Origin: Mucilaginibacter sp.
GTDB lineage: Bacteria > Bacteroidota > Bacteroidia > Sphingobacteriales > Sphingobacteriaceae
Length of the DNA stretch: 64,000 bases
Assembly (NCBI RefSeq): GCF_028288225.1
Contig: NZ_JAQBOC010000007.1
Span: forward strand, 87,020-151,019
Reading direction: 5' to 3'
Shown: positions 54,866 to 64,000 of the stretch, piece after piece
How positions within the stretch are numbered: the stretch's first letter is position 1
Layout: the number at the start of each line of letters is the position of its first letter
Notes under the pieces: generated by a model
Database searches by the model: none
Seen by the model: the letters and a program-made list of their open reading frames with translations, nothing else
What the model was told of the DNA's origin: nothing
Translations under genes and position numbers: made by a program

Positions 54866-56209
54866 CTATCCAGAGATTAACGATTGCCCATTTTTATGAT
54901 GCGGCTTTTTCCATACAATTAAACGCCATACCAATTCGGCGCTTGAGAGGGCGGTAATGGCAAAAACTGCTGCCCAAACTGCATGCTCCTGCGATGAAAA
55001 GGCCCCTGCCAGGGCAACAAAATAAATGGTTACCGGCAGCATGATCATTAAACAAAGACCGGGTACGCCCAACGGTATTTTAAAAGGCCTGTTAGCATCG
55101 GGATCTGCGATCCGGAGTTTGATCAGGGTGATATATTCAAGCGAAAGACCCGCACCATAAACTGTAACATCAATAATCAGCAGGTCGGCAAAGGGCCATA
55201 ATATCATCAGGCTAACAATCAGCGAACAAACAATGATAGATATATACGGTGTTTGAAACCGGGAATGCAGCCGGTTTAAACCTTTGGGTAAAAGGTCATC
55301 ATCGGCCATAACTTTTGGCACACGGGATACCGAAAGCAGCACAGCCGCATAGATCCCCAGGCTGCTGGCCATGCCACCGAATGCAATTAAACCGCCAAGC
55401 CATTTGCCGCTTATAATTTCGGCAACGGCCGGGAAGCCCTTGTCCTCCAATATGCTATTATTTATTCCTGTTTGCTGTGCAACAAGGATCACTAAAAAAT
55501 AAAGTACAATTACCAGCGCAAATGCCGAAAATACAGATACCAGGTATGATCTTACCGGCTTTTCAACTTCCCCGGCGTAAGTGGTTACATTATCCCAGCC
55601 AAGGCAGTTCCACATTACGGTGTATAAAGCCATCCCCAGCGACGAAAATGGAATCCCTTTTAATGAGGGTGAAGGAATGCTGATGCTGCCTGCGTGATGA
55701 ACAAAAAAAAGTGTAAACAATATAATAAACGGAGCAAGCACAATAGCACCCAAAAACAGCGCGGTTTTGCCTACAGGCACAATCCCCAATATATTTAACC
55801 CGGCCGACGCCCACACAACGCATAAACATATCGGGATGCGGTACCCAGCCAATACCGGGAAAAAATAAGATGCATAAAGCACAAATAAGCCGGGGTAAAT
55901 TGCAAGGTCAACAAAGGTATAAAGCCAGGTCCACCAACCCTCAAAAAAACCCCAGCGGTTCCCTAAAGCATGCTTTACCCATTTGTAATAGCCGCCGGTG
56001 ACAGGCATCATGCTATTAAGCTCAAGTACGGTAAAAATTGCGGGCACATCCCACATTAAAGGGGTTACTAATAATAACAGCAGGGCGCCATGCTCGCCGG
56101 CATACGTTATTAAAGGCTCCAGTCCGTAGGGACCGCCGGATACTGTAAAGAAAATTACAGCGGTAAGCTGTACTATCCTGATCTTTCTTAGGGGTAAAGT
56201 TGCTGGCAT
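54866..56209 (-). CDS. APC-superfamily amino acid/polyamine permease
   Basis: 447 residues with about 12 helices. Helix 1 carries FFTVSGGPYGLEPLITYAG (unwound substrate-site motif), then ELNSMMPVTGGYYKWVKHALGNRWGFFEGW, typical of the APC family near the yeast/plant polyamine and amino-acid transporters. Inner membrane; moves amino acids or polyamines with protons. The substrate cannot be told. Monocistronic. Confidence 0.88.
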   Translation of the reverse strand: MPATLPLRKIRIVQLTAVIFFTVSGGPYGLEPLITYAGEHGALLLLLVTPLMWDVPAIFTVLELNSMMPVTGGYYKWVKHALGNRWGFFEGWWTWLYTFVDLAIYPGLFVLYASYFFPVLAGYRIPICLCVVWASAGLNILGIVPVGKTALFLGAIVLAPFIILFTLFFVHHAGSISIPSPSLKGIPFSSLGMALYTVMWNCLGWDNVTTYAGEVEKPVRSYLVSVFSAFALVIVLYFLVILVAQQTGINNSILEDKGFPAVAEIISGKWLGGLIAFGGMASSLGIYAAVLLSVSRVPKVMADDDLLPKGLNRLHSRFQTPYISIIVCSLIVSLMILWPFADLLIIDVTVYGAGLSLEYITLIKLRIADPDANRPFKIPLGVPGLCLMIMLPVTIYFVALAGAFSSQEHAVWAAVFAITALSSAELVWRLIVWKKPHHKNGQSLISG

Positions 56210-56417
56210 GGGCTATAAAAATATTATTATGCTTTTAAATGTTCAATTAGTTTAAACTTTTTATTTAAAAATGATTAAGTCTCAAATGGTTAATGTGCCC
56301 TGGCAAGCTGCTTTCTCAATGTCATATTAAAAAAGAATTAACTAAATATTACCCTTTTTGCCAGCCGGAAAAAGCCAAAACCTAATGCTTAGTTTTAATC
56401 TTTATAAGGCCATCGTA

Positions 56418-57464
56418 ATGAGGAAAAAGATCTTATTTATCACTGGTTCCATCAATCAAACAACACAGATGCACCAGATCTCGAAGCATCTGGAAGATTA
56501 TGATTGCTGGTTTAGTCAGCTATTTCCTAATTCGGCTTTTTTAAAAGCTATCGTAAAATATACGCCGCTGGCCGATGGAACTGTATTGAAAGGACAGTTC
56601 AGGGCAAAGTCTGAAAATTACCTGCAGCTGCATGGTTTGCAGATTGATTATGGAGGCAATAAAAACAAGTACGACCTGGTGGTTTATTGTACCGATATGG
56701 TTATAGCTGATAAATTTAAGCAAACAAAAACCATTTGGGTGCAGGAGGGAATGATTGATAAACGCACCTTTTTAACCGGCATGGTAAAAGCCCTTGGCTT
56801 ACCCCCATATTTTACCGGCGATACCTCGTTAAATGGGTCTACCAATATTTGCGATATTTATTGTGCTGCCTCCAAAGGCTACAAAAAATACTTTGCAAAA
56901 AACGGCACCGGCGCCGGGAAATTAATTGTTACCGGCATCCCCAATTATGATAACCACCTGCAGTTTTTAGAAAACGATTTCCCTTTTCGGGATTATGTAA
57001 TGGTGGCAACTTCTGATATGCGCGAAACTTATAAATTCGAAAACAGGATTGCTTTTATAAAACATGCGGTAAAAATAGCTGCCGGCAGGAAAATGCTTTT
57101 TAAGCTGCATCCCAATGAGAAGCTTGACCGTGCCGAAGCAGAGATCCGTAAATATGCGCCTGCCGGAACAATGGTATACCATAGCGGGAACACTAACCAC
57201 ATGATAGCAAACTGCAGCGAGCTGATAACGCAATATTCAACTGTTGTGTACACAGGCATTGCCCTTGGCAAAAAGGTGCATTCTTATTTTAATGTAGATG
57301 AATTAATACGTTTGGCGCCTATCCAAAACGGTGGGATCTCTGCAAAAAATATTGCGCAGGTATGCAGCAGCTATGTAGAATTTGAGGGTAAAAAAGAAAA
57401 TTTCCTGGCAGAATTTAGATTACAGCCTGAATATGTTAAGGATCTTGAAGTACAATGCGCCTGA
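56418..57464 (+). CDS. Putative glycosyltransferase-like protein of the surface-sugar cluster
   Basis: ATG 56418 gives 348 residues (MRKKILFITG); an ATG 60 bases upstream is possible. The Rossmann-like start (KKILFITGSINQTTQMHQIS), a central FTGIPNYDN-like block (VTGIPNYDNHLQFL) and a C-terminal FKLHPNEK ... NCSELITQYSTVVYTGIALGKKVHSYF resemble the GT-B fold of CDP-glycerol/poly-sugar transferases and capsule-type proteins. Family not certain. It is the first gene of the cluster, 24 bases before the SpsF-like gene. Confidence 0.6.
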   Translation: MRKKILFITGSINQTTQMHQISKHLEDYDCWFSQLFPNSAFLKAIVKYTPLADGTVLKGQFRAKSENYLQLHGLQIDYGGNKNKYDLVVYCTDMVIADKFKQTKTIWVQEGMIDKRTFLTGMVKALGLPPYFTGDTSLNGSTNICDIYCAASKGYKKYFAKNGTGAGKLIVTGIPNYDNHLQFLENDFPFRDYVMVATSDMRETYKFENRIAFIKHAVKIAAGRKMLFKLHPNEKLDRAEAEIRKYAPAGTMVYHSGNTNHMIANCSELITQYSTVVYTGIALGKKVHSYFNVDELIRLAPIQNGGISAKNIAQVCSSYVEFEGKKENFLAEFRLQPEYVKDLEVQCA

Positions 57465-57488
57465 TAACCAATTATAAAGGAATTGACA

Positions 57489-58298
57489 ATGGCAGATAAA
57501 ACTGTAATAGTAATACAAGCCAGGATTTCATCAAGCCGCCTGCCCGGAAAGGTGATGCTACCCATTTTAGGTAAAAGCCTTTTATACCGGATGGTTGAGC
57601 GTTTGAAAATGATCCGTCATAAAGTGCAGTTAATAGTTGCTGCATCCGGCGAAGCAGCGGACGATGTGATAGAAAGTGAATCCTTAAAAATGGGCGTGGC
57701 CTGTTACCGCGGGAGTTTGAATAATTTACTTGATCGCCATTATCGGGCAGCTACACTTTTTAATGCTGATCACGTAGTTAAGATCCCATCAGATTGTCCG
57801 CTCATTGATCCGAATATTATTGATGATGTGCTTGAGCTTTATTTTACCAATCCCGGTAAATATGATTACGTGAGCAATTTGCACCCGGCAACATTTCCGG
57901 ATGGGAACGATGTGGAAATAATGACTATTGAGTGTCTTGAAAAAACATGGAAGGAAGCCCAAAGGCCTTTGGAGCTTGAACACACAACACCTTATATATG
58001 GGAAAATCCCGAAAAGTTCAGCATGGGCAATTTGCTTTGGAACACGGGTAAAGATCTCTCCATGTCGCACCGTTTTACTATTGATTATGAAGCCGATTAC
58101 CAATTTATAAAACGGGTTTATGAAGAATTATATCCCGTAAATCCGCGTTTTTCCTGCCGGGATATTTTAAACCTGCTTGCCGAAAAGCCGGAGCTCTATA
58201 ACATTAATGCACAATATGCCGGTGTAAACTGGTACCGTAATCACCTGGGTGAACTAACGACAATTTCACCGGGACAAACCAAACTAACCATTAGCTAA
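57489..58298 (+). CDS. SpsF-like cytidylyltransferase-family protein
   Basis: 269 residues from ATG 57489. The N-terminus (VIVIQARISSSRLPGKVMLPILGKSLLYRMVERLK) is the nucleotidyltransferase signature of the SpsF/CMP-KDO-synthetase-like group, with R-x-x-S-S-R-L-P-G-K for the nucleotide. HVVKIPSDCPLIDP carries the metal-site Asp. It probably activates an acidic sugar with CMP. Second gene of the sugar operon, 21 bases before the transketolase. Confidence 0.85.
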   Translation: MADKTVIVIQARISSSRLPGKVMLPILGKSLLYRMVERLKMIRHKVQLIVAASGEAADDVIESESLKMGVACYRGSLNNLLDRHYRAATLFNADHVVKIPSDCPLIDPNIIDDVLELYFTNPGKYDYVSNLHPATFPDGNDVEIMTIECLEKTWKEAQRPLELEHTTPYIWENPEKFSMGNLLWNTGKDLSMSHRFTIDYEADYQFIKRVYEELYPVNPRFSCRDILNLLAEKPELYNINAQYAGVNWYRNHLGELTTISPGQTKLTIS

Positions 58299-58319
58299 CA
58301 AGAGTTTAAAAATATATTA

Positions 58320-59183
58320 ATGCAAAGTGTAGCCATACCAATTAACCAGCTTGAGGTCACTGCTTTAAAAGTGAGGGAGCATATTATAAAAATGTCAACA
58401 GATGGCGGATGTTTTGTGGGCGCTTCATTATCAGCGGCAGACCTGATTGTTTACCTGTATTCCGAATTCCTAAACATCAATAAAAATAACCTTGATGATC
58501 CCAACCGCGATTACCTGTTCCTGTCGAAAGGCCATGATGTGCCGGCCTTGTACGGAACATTTGCGGAGCTTGGCTTATTGGATCCAGATCGTTTAAAAAA
58601 TCATTTATCAGTAACAGATAATATTTACTGGCACCCTAATACCAAAATTCCCGGCATCGAATTTCATTCCGGTTCATTGGGTCATTTGCCTTCTGTAGCA
58701 ATTGGTGTGGCAATGGATCTGAAAATAAAAGGCAGCACAAACAAAGTGGTTTGTATTATGGGCGATGGTGAGCTAAATGAAGGCACCTGCTGGGAAGCTG
58801 TGCTGGTAGCGAATGCTTATAAGCTTGACAATTTGATCTTCGTGGTTGACCGTAACCAGTTCCAGGCCAATATGGCCACCGAAGACCTGATCCCGCTTGA
58901 GCCGTTACATGATAAGTTTACCGCATTTGGTGCCGCGGTTAAAAGAATAAACGGGCATGATTTCGATGCGCTGCATGAGGCATTTTCGGCTTATCCGTTT
59001 CAACCAGGCAAGCTTAATGTAGTAATTGCCGACACCATTCGCGGTAAAGGGTTGCCAAGTATTGAACGCCGTGCCGACAGGTGGTTTTGCAATTTTAATG
59101 CAATGGAAGTGGATAGCCTGCTTAAGGAACTGCACGGCGAACACTTAACACAATTAACATCAGAAACTTTAGTGGTAAGGTAA
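58320..59183 (+). CDS. Transketolase, N-terminal (thiamine-diphosphate-binding) subunit
   Basis: 287 residues. The cofactor motif is MGDGELNEGTCWEA...N (about 146-175), with LSKGHDVPALYG, HPNTKIPGIEFHSGSLGHLP and VVDRNQFQAN also conserved. This is the N-terminal half of a split transketolase; the C-terminal half is the next gene 1 base later. It transfers two-carbon ketol units between sugars. Confidence 0.93.
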   Translation: MQSVAIPINQLEVTALKVREHIIKMSTDGGCFVGASLSAADLIVYLYSEFLNINKNNLDDPNRDYLFLSKGHDVPALYGTFAELGLLDPDRLKNHLSVTDNIYWHPNTKIPGIEFHSGSLGHLPSVAIGVAMDLKIKGSTNKVVCIMGDGELNEGTCWEAVLVANAYKLDNLIFVVDRNQFQANMATEDLIPLEPLHDKFTAFGAAVKRINGHDFDALHEAFSAYPFQPGKLNVVIADTIRGKGLPSIERRADRWFCNFNAMEVDSLLKELHGEHLTQLTSETLVVR

Positions 59184-59184
59184 T

Positions 59185-60123
59185 ATGACTTACGAGGAAT
59201 TATTAACAGAGATAGCTTTATCAGACGACCGCTTTATTGTGATGACGGCAGAGAATCGTGCATTGGTAAGGAATATTCCCGCCAAATTGGGGGGCCGTTT
59301 TATTGATACCGGGATAACTGAGCAAACCATGATAAGCGCGGCAGCGGGCCTCGCCCTGCGTGGCCGGATCCCTGTGGTACATGCGCTGGCCTCGTTTTTA
59401 TCAATGCGGGCATTTGAATTTATCCGTACCGATACAGGCATTCCCAATCTCCCGGTTAAGCTAAGCAGCTTTATTCCCGGCTTTTTATCAGATGGTAACG
59501 GCCCTACCCACCAGGCGCTCGAAGATATTTCCCTGATGCGCGGCATCCCAAATATGACCGTTTTTGCCCCGGCAGATGAGGACGACCTGGTAAAAATGCT
59601 ACCGCAGATCTGGGACCACCCTAGTCCCTCGTACGTACGGATCAATACCCGAAAAACAGATTATGTCCATACTTCTTTTGAGTGGGGAAATGCAGAAATA
59701 ATTTCAACCGGCGACGATGTGACCATTTTAACCTATGGACTACTGTTTGAGCAGGCGCTTATAGCGGTTGAAATGCTTAAAAATGAAGGGCTGTCCGTTG
59801 GCCTTGTTAACCTGCGCAGCCTTAAACCGGTAGATGAACGTGTAATACTGGAGGTTACCCGAAACAGCAGCTTAACCGTAACACTGGAAGATCATTTCCT
59901 TACCGGCGGTTTATACAGCATAGTTGCTGAAGTATTGCTTAAACACGGACTTACAGCCAATATCCTACCATTTGCCTTAAATGAAAGATGGTTTAAGCCG
60001 TCATTACTTCCTAATGTTTTGGAATATGAGGGTTTTACAGGTAAACAGGTAGCCGAAAAAATATTAGGATACAAAACCTTTTACAAGCAGCCGGAGATTG
60101 CTGTCCCTCAATTTGCTGAATAA
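59185..60123 (+). CDS. Transketolase, C-terminal (pyrimidine/transketolase) subunit
   Basis: 312 residues, ATG 59185. GITEQTMISAAAGLALRGRIPV (the Glu that activates the cofactor), NGPTHQALEDISLMRGIPNM and TLEDHFLTGGL match the C-terminal half of transketolase and 1-deoxyxylulose synthase. With the preceding gene it makes a complete split enzyme. Unlike glycolytic transketolase it lies in a surface-sugar operon, so it probably serves a specialised sugar. Confidence 0.93.
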   Translation: MTYEELLTEIALSDDRFIVMTAENRALVRNIPAKLGGRFIDTGITEQTMISAAAGLALRGRIPVVHALASFLSMRAFEFIRTDTGIPNLPVKLSSFIPGFLSDGNGPTHQALEDISLMRGIPNMTVFAPADEDDLVKMLPQIWDHPSPSYVRINTRKTDYVHTSFEWGNAEIISTGDDVTILTYGLLFEQALIAVEMLKNEGLSVGLVNLRSLKPVDERVILEVTRNSSLTVTLEDHFLTGGLYSIVAEVLLKHGLTANILPFALNERWFKPSLLPNVLEYEGFTGKQVAEKILGYKTFYKQPEIAVPQFAE

Positions 60124-60149
60124 TTGAATAATAAAGAAATAAGAATATC

Positions 60150-61487
60150 ATGCCAAATTCGATAAAATTTAACCCCGATTACCCGGAAATAACCAAATCA
60201 AACGGTTTGTATGAACGCGCATTAAAAGTTCAGAAACCGGTTACCCAAACACTGGCAAAAGGTCCCGGCCAATTTACCAATGGCGTTGCCCCTAAATATA
60301 TCCAAAGAGGACAAGGCTCGCACGTTTGGGATGCTGACGGTAACGAATACATTGATTTTAACTCGGCTATTGGCCCGATATCTTTAGGCTATGCTTATCC
60401 TGCTGTTGATGAAGCTATAAAAAAACAATTAAGCGATGGGATCACATTCTCGCTAATGCACCCGCTTGAGGTTGAGCTATCTGAACTGATCCAACAGGTT
60501 ATTCCCAATGCCGAAGCCGTAAAGATCTCCAAAACCGGGGCCGATGTTTGCTCGGCGGCTATCCGGGTGGCGCGTGCTTTTACGCGCCGCGACAAAGTGT
60601 TTTGCTGCGGATATCATGGTTGGCATGATTGGTATATTGGGATCACCAGCCGCAATGCCGGCGTCCCCGAGCCTATCCAGAACATGACCTATACTTTTCA
60701 GTATAACGATATTGATGCCATAAAAGCAGCCCTCGATGAAACCGTTGCTGCCCTGATACTGGAACCATTTATTTTTGAGGCGCCAAAACCTGGTTTTCTG
60801 AAAGAATTGGCTGAAGTATGCAAAGCCAACGGTACCCTGCTGATCTTTGATGAAATGTGGACAGGCTTCCGCATAGCAATAGGCGGAGCACAGGAATATT
60901 TTGATGTTAAGGCCGACCTGGCTGTTTACTCAAAAGCCTGTGCAAACGGGATGCCTATAGCCCTGCTAACCGGCAGGGCCGATGTGATGGAGCTTTTTAA
61001 TTTGGAAGTGTTTAGTTATACAACTTTTGGCGGCGAGGCATTATCGCTGGCGGCTTGCATCGCTACTATAAATGAGCTGCGCGATAAAAATGTACCTCAA
61101 TACCTGGATGAAAAAGGCGCGTTGATGAAGGACGGCTACAACAAAATAGCTATTGAAACAGGGATGGATCTTTACACCCGGTGTATCGGTTACAACTGCC
61201 GCTCAATGATAACGTTTACCCCGGAAGCCGGCCACGGACTTGAAGTTAAAACCCTGATGCAGCAGGAAATGATAAAACGGGGTGTGCTGTGGGCCGGCTT
61301 TCACAACATGTGTTACAACCATAGCGATGAAGATATAGCTTATACCCTTTCGGCTTACCGCGATGTAATGCCAATTATGAAGGCAGCAATACTTAGCGGA
61401 AACATCAAACAATATTTAAAAGGGGATGTAATTGACGCCGTTTTTCGCAAAATAGACAATTACAATATAAAACCTAAAACAGTATAG
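60150..61487 (+). CDS. Class III aminotransferase (glutamate-1-semialdehyde aminomutase-like)
   Basis: 445 residues. VWDADGNEYIDFNSAIGPISLGY (N-terminal), GADVCSAAIRVARAFTRRDKVF with the GYHGWHDWY block, FDEMWTGFR (Asp234 of the PLP site) and the PLP-lysine K262 in YSKACANGMPIALLTG. It is a PLP enzyme of the GSA-AM subfamily often found in polysaccharide clusters, where it acts as a sugar aminotransferase. 26 bases after the transketolase gene. Confidence 0.9.
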   Translation: MPNSIKFNPDYPEITKSNGLYERALKVQKPVTQTLAKGPGQFTNGVAPKYIQRGQGSHVWDADGNEYIDFNSAIGPISLGYAYPAVDEAIKKQLSDGITFSLMHPLEVELSELIQQVIPNAEAVKISKTGADVCSAAIRVARAFTRRDKVFCCGYHGWHDWYIGITSRNAGVPEPIQNMTYTFQYNDIDAIKAALDETVAALILEPFIFEAPKPGFLKELAEVCKANGTLLIFDEMWTGFRIAIGGAQEYFDVKADLAVYSKACANGMPIALLTGRADVMELFNLEVFSYTTFGGEALSLAACIATINELRDKNVPQYLDEKGALMKDGYNKIAIETGMDLYTRCIGYNCRSMITFTPEAGHGLEVKTLMQQEMIKRGVLWAGFHNMCYNHSDEDIAYTLSAYRDVMPIMKAAILSGNIKQYLKGDVIDAVFRKIDNYNIKPKTV

Positions 61488-61525
61488 TCAAAACTTATAA
61501 TAACGATCAAAGACACTAATGACCA

Positions 61526-62338
61526 ATGACTAATGACCAATTGTTTTCACTCGAAAATAAAACTGCGATTGTTACCGGGGCATTGGGCCTGCTGGGCAAA
61601 AAACATTGCGAAGCACTGGCCAACGCAGGTGCTAACGTGGTAGTAGCAGACCTGGATGAAGGCGGTGCTGAAAATTTTGCTGAAAGTCTTGGTGAGCAGC
61701 ATGGCGGCTTAAGGGTTGATGTTACCAGCGAAAGATCATTAAAGATAGCCCGCGACCAGATCTTAACGCGTTACGGATCGATTGACATATTGGTAAACAA
61801 TGCTGCCATAAATGATATGTTCGAAAACCCCGGGATGGCAAAAGAGCTTTCTGCCTTTGAAAACTATCCGTTGGATGCGTTTAAAAAATCACTGGATGTA
61901 AATATTACGGGCGTTTTCCTGGCATCGCAGGTTTTTGGAAGCGTAATGGCTGAACGGGGGAGTGGCAGCATCATCAACATTGCCTCAACCTACGGAATAG
62001 TAGGGCCGGACCAATCCATTTACCGTAATGAATGCGGTGAACAAACTTTTTATAAATCGCCGGTCTACCCGGTTACCAAGGGCGCTGTTGTAAACTTTAC
62101 AAGGTTTTTAGCCGCCTATTGGGGTAATAAGGGCGTAAGAGTTAATACGCTTTCGCCGGGCGGGGTAGAGAATGCCCAAAACGAATTTTTCATTCAAAAT
62201 TATTCTGCTAAAACTTTATTAGGACGCATGGCCAGTCCCGCCGACTACCAGGGTGCATTGGTTTTTTTGGCCAGTGAGGCATCAGCCTATATGACGGGCG
62301 CAAACCTTGTGGTTGATGGCGGATGGACAGCAATTTAA
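61526..62338 (+). CDS. SDR-family dehydrogenase of the sugar operon
   Basis: 270 residues. TGALGLLGKKH (cofactor loop), VADLDEGG (Asp after strand 2, favouring NAD), NNAAIND, NIASTYGIVGP (Ser) and YPVTKGA (Tyr, Lys). GADQSIYRNECGEQTF-like insert (near 165-180) is longer than usual. It likely reduces or oxidises the sugar chain made by the neighbouring genes. Overlapping start-like ATGs at 61519 and 61533 are out of frame. Confidence 0.88.
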   Translation: MTNDQLFSLENKTAIVTGALGLLGKKHCEALANAGANVVVADLDEGGAENFAESLGEQHGGLRVDVTSERSLKIARDQILTRYGSIDILVNNAAINDMFENPGMAKELSAFENYPLDAFKKSLDVNITGVFLASQVFGSVMAERGSGSIINIASTYGIVGPDQSIYRNECGEQTFYKSPVYPVTKGAVVNFTRFLAAYWGNKGVRVNTLSPGGVENAQNEFFIQNYSAKTLLGRMASPADYQGALVFLASEASAYMTGANLVVDGGWTAI

Positions 62339-62359
62339 AATATTAAACTTAAAACATTG

Positions 62360-63793
62360 ATGAATATGTTAAACGAAAAACTTTCACGCATCAAACTGCT
62401 CCTTACAGATTGTGACGGTGTATTAACCGATGGCGGTGTTTATTATGGCGAAGCCGGGGAAGAATTTAAAAAGTTCGATATTCGCGACGGTATGGGCGTT
62501 GAACGCCTGCGTAACTTTGCCGGGGTAACAACCGGTATTATTACCGGAGAGCTCTCGCCATCATTAATTAAACGTGCCGAAAAATTAAAAATCACAGAGC
62601 TTCACCTTGGTGTTAAAGATAAGCCTGTCGTATTTAAAGAGATCTTAAACCGGCTTAATCTGCAGCCTGAAGAAGTGGCTTATATAGGTGATGACACCAA
62701 TGATCTGGAAGTGATGAAACTTGCAGGCTTAACCGCTTGCCCGGCTGATGCTATCTCATTTATAAAAGACATTGCCGGCATAGTGTGTGAAGCTAAAGGC
62801 GGACAAGGCTGTTTCAGAGAATTTGCCGAACTGATCATCGCATCGCATCAAAAAGTAAAAACTGCATCGGCAGCAAATCACATTATTGCTTTAAATACGG
62901 GTAAAAAAATTGGTTTAGGCGAGCCCTGTTATATAATTGCTGAGATTGGTATAAACCATAATGGGTCATTGGAGATTGCCAAGCAATTAATTGACGAAGC
63001 CGTTGCTGCTAAGGCCAGCGCTGTTAAATTTCAAAAAAGAACGCCTGAAATTTGTGTGCCCAAAGATCAATGGGATATTATGCGCGATACGCCTTGGGGA
63101 AGAATTTCTTACATCGATTACAAACGCAAAACTGAATTTGGCATAGCAGAATATGCAACCATTGATCAATATTGTAAAAAGCAGGGGATAGACTGGTTTG
63201 TATCTACCTGGGATGTTGAAGCGGTAGATTTTATGGAACGGTTTGATACGCCTTTGTATAAGCTGGCGTCGGCTTCATTAACGGATTTTCCGTTGATAAA
63301 CAGGATCCTGTTAACCGGCAAACCATTAATGCTGTCGACAGGAATGTCGACCAATAAAGAAATTGAGGATGCTGTTAACCTGGTAAATGCATTTGATGAA
63401 AATTATCCTTTGCTAATTGCACATTCAACATCAGCATATCCCTGCAGGCCCGAAGAGTTAAATCTTAAAATGATCCATACACTTGGTGAAAAATATCCGG
63501 GATTACCAATTGGATACTCAGGCCATGAAACCGGACTGGCTACTACGGTTGCGGCAGTATCATTAGGTGCAACATTTGTTGAGCGCCATTTTACGCTTGA
63601 CCGTGCCATGTGGGGATCAGATCATGCAGCGTCTGTTGAGCCGCAAGGTTTTCAACGCATGGTACGCGATATCCATGATGTAGAAACGGCAATGGGCGAT
63701 GGCGTTAAAAAGGTTTATGAATCTGAATTGGGCCCGCTGAAGCGGTTAAGGGTAAATATCGGGGATGAGTATAAGGATAAATCGTTGGCGTGA
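62360..63793 (+). CDS. HAD phosphatase - NeuB sialic-acid-synthase-type fusion
   Basis: 477 residues from ATG 62360 (a TTG at 62357 is possible). Residues about 10-160 are a KdsC-type HAD phosphatase: LLLTDCDGVLTDGG (Asp17, Asp19) and YIGDDTNDLEVM. Residues about 175-470 are a NeuB-type synthase: CYIIAEIGINHNGSLEIAK, VKFQKRTPE, LSTGMS, HSTSAYP and IGYSGHE. The SAF/antifreeze-like C-terminal domain of typical NeuB is missing: the protein ends soon after LGPLKRLRVN. NeuB condenses phosphoenolpyruvate with an amino sugar, and the HAD domain could remove the product's phosphate. Last gene of the operon in the window. Confidence 0.9.
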   Translation: MNMLNEKLSRIKLLLTDCDGVLTDGGVYYGEAGEEFKKFDIRDGMGVERLRNFAGVTTGIITGELSPSLIKRAEKLKITELHLGVKDKPVVFKEILNRLNLQPEEVAYIGDDTNDLEVMKLAGLTACPADAISFIKDIAGIVCEAKGGQGCFREFAELIIASHQKVKTASAANHIIALNTGKKIGLGEPCYIIAEIGINHNGSLEIAKQLIDEAVAAKASAVKFQKRTPEICVPKDQWDIMRDTPWGRISYIDYKRKTEFGIAEYATIDQYCKKQGIDWFVSTWDVEAVDFMERFDTPLYKLASASLTDFPLINRILLTGKPLMLSTGMSTNKEIEDAVNLVNAFDENYPLLIAHSTSAYPCRPEELNLKMIHTLGEKYPGLPIGYSGHETGLATTVAAVSLGATFVERHFTLDRAMWGSDHAASVEPQGFQRMVRDIHDVETAMGDGVKKVYESELGPLKRLRVNIGDEYKDKSLA

Positions 63794-64000
63794 ATTGTAT
63801 TATAGCGATGGTGTTTAAACAAGATGCGTTCGGACCATTTGCTACGCAGGGCGTTGCCCTGCGCTGACATATAAGACCCTTTCCTTTGTATTACCAAAGA
63901 TAGTTTTTATTAAATATTGTTATTGTTGGAAATGGGGGGTCTGGGGGGTGTTAAAAACTAAAAACTTTGTGGAAAACGTTAACATAAAAGGCAGGGTGAA
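63794..64000. other. Intergenic end of window
   Basis: Holds a perfect small palindrome CGCAGGGCGTTGCCCTGCG (63846-63864) of the same motif family as GCGCAAGGCAATGCGC near 24013. No gene start is visible before the window ends. Confidence 0.5.

Noticed and set aside
1..64000. CRISPR array or cas genes
   Set aside because: No regularly spaced short repeats of 24-40 bases and no Cas-like proteins; the repeats present are long, irregular or palindromic.

Overview
The window reads as a chromosomal segment of a Bacteroidota, most likely a Sphingobacteriaceae member such as Mucilaginibacter or a relative (inference). Grounds: promoters of the Bacteroidota type (a -7 box TAnnTTTG with TTG/TTTG about 18-23 bases upstream, seen before several genes), weak ribosome binding sites, and phylum-typical families (DUF4403, a large glutamine-rich DUF4175-type protein, DUF3857 transglutaminase, GbsR and MarR regulators, secreted TIM-barrel epimerases, a PQQ dehydrogenase with a cytochrome c domain). 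Housekeeping genes lie between strain-variable islands that differ in base composition by eye.

Layout. 1-5 kb: a partial FAD amine oxidase, a thiamine-diphosphate 2-keto acid decarboxylase, repeats and a small membrane protein. 5.2-10.7 kb: an A/T-rich island with a candidate small RNA, a DNA methyltransferase relic, then a tight four-gene set: D12-class adenine methyltransferase, a 766-residue PD-(D/E)xK-like / DGQHR / HEPN-like protein, a four-helix membrane protein and a second DGQHR (DndB-like) protein. 10.7-11.9 kb: a nest of imperfect direct and inverted repeats. 12-24 kb: conserved core genes (glutathione peroxidase, ybeY, RsbW-like ATPase, DUF4175-type protein, transglutaminase, MarR plus MFS exporter, lipoproteins). 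24.9-29.3 kb: histidine kinase, response regulator, hybrid REC-PAS kinase and an Mrr-like nuclease. 30.8-38.5 kb: tRNA-Pro with two partial copies of its 3' end, an IS1182-family element between them, then a richer-G+C two-gene island: a membrane-anchored trypsin-like protease and a large secreted protein. 38.7-42.7 kb: SDR, a rhodanese pseudogene, a methyltransferase, and selD-mnmH for tRNA selenouridine. 42.9 kb: an orphan transmembrane STING homologue. 43.6-53.5 kb: AraC regulators, three TIM-barrel epimerases, a PQQ/cytochrome c dehydrogenase, tRNA-Gln and a GbsR-controlled membrane SRPBCC protein. 53.8-56.2 kb: a YhcG-type nuclease and an amino acid permease. 56.4-63.8 kb: a surface-sugar operon (SpsF-like nucleotidyltransferase, split transketolase, class III aminotransferase, SDR, HAD-NeuB fusion).

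How genes work together. selD makes selenophosphate for MnmH. The 56-64 kb genes look like a route to an activated higher-carbon acidic sugar: transketolase and aminotransferase/SDR shape a precursor, the NeuB domain condenses it with phosphoenolpyruvate, the fused HAD domain may remove phosphate, and the SpsF-like enzyme may activate it. The 5.7-10.7 kb set resembles a modification-plus-nuclease defence locus without a standard restriction enzyme; it is the strongest candidate for an undescribed system. The orphan STING and the protease pair are the next two.
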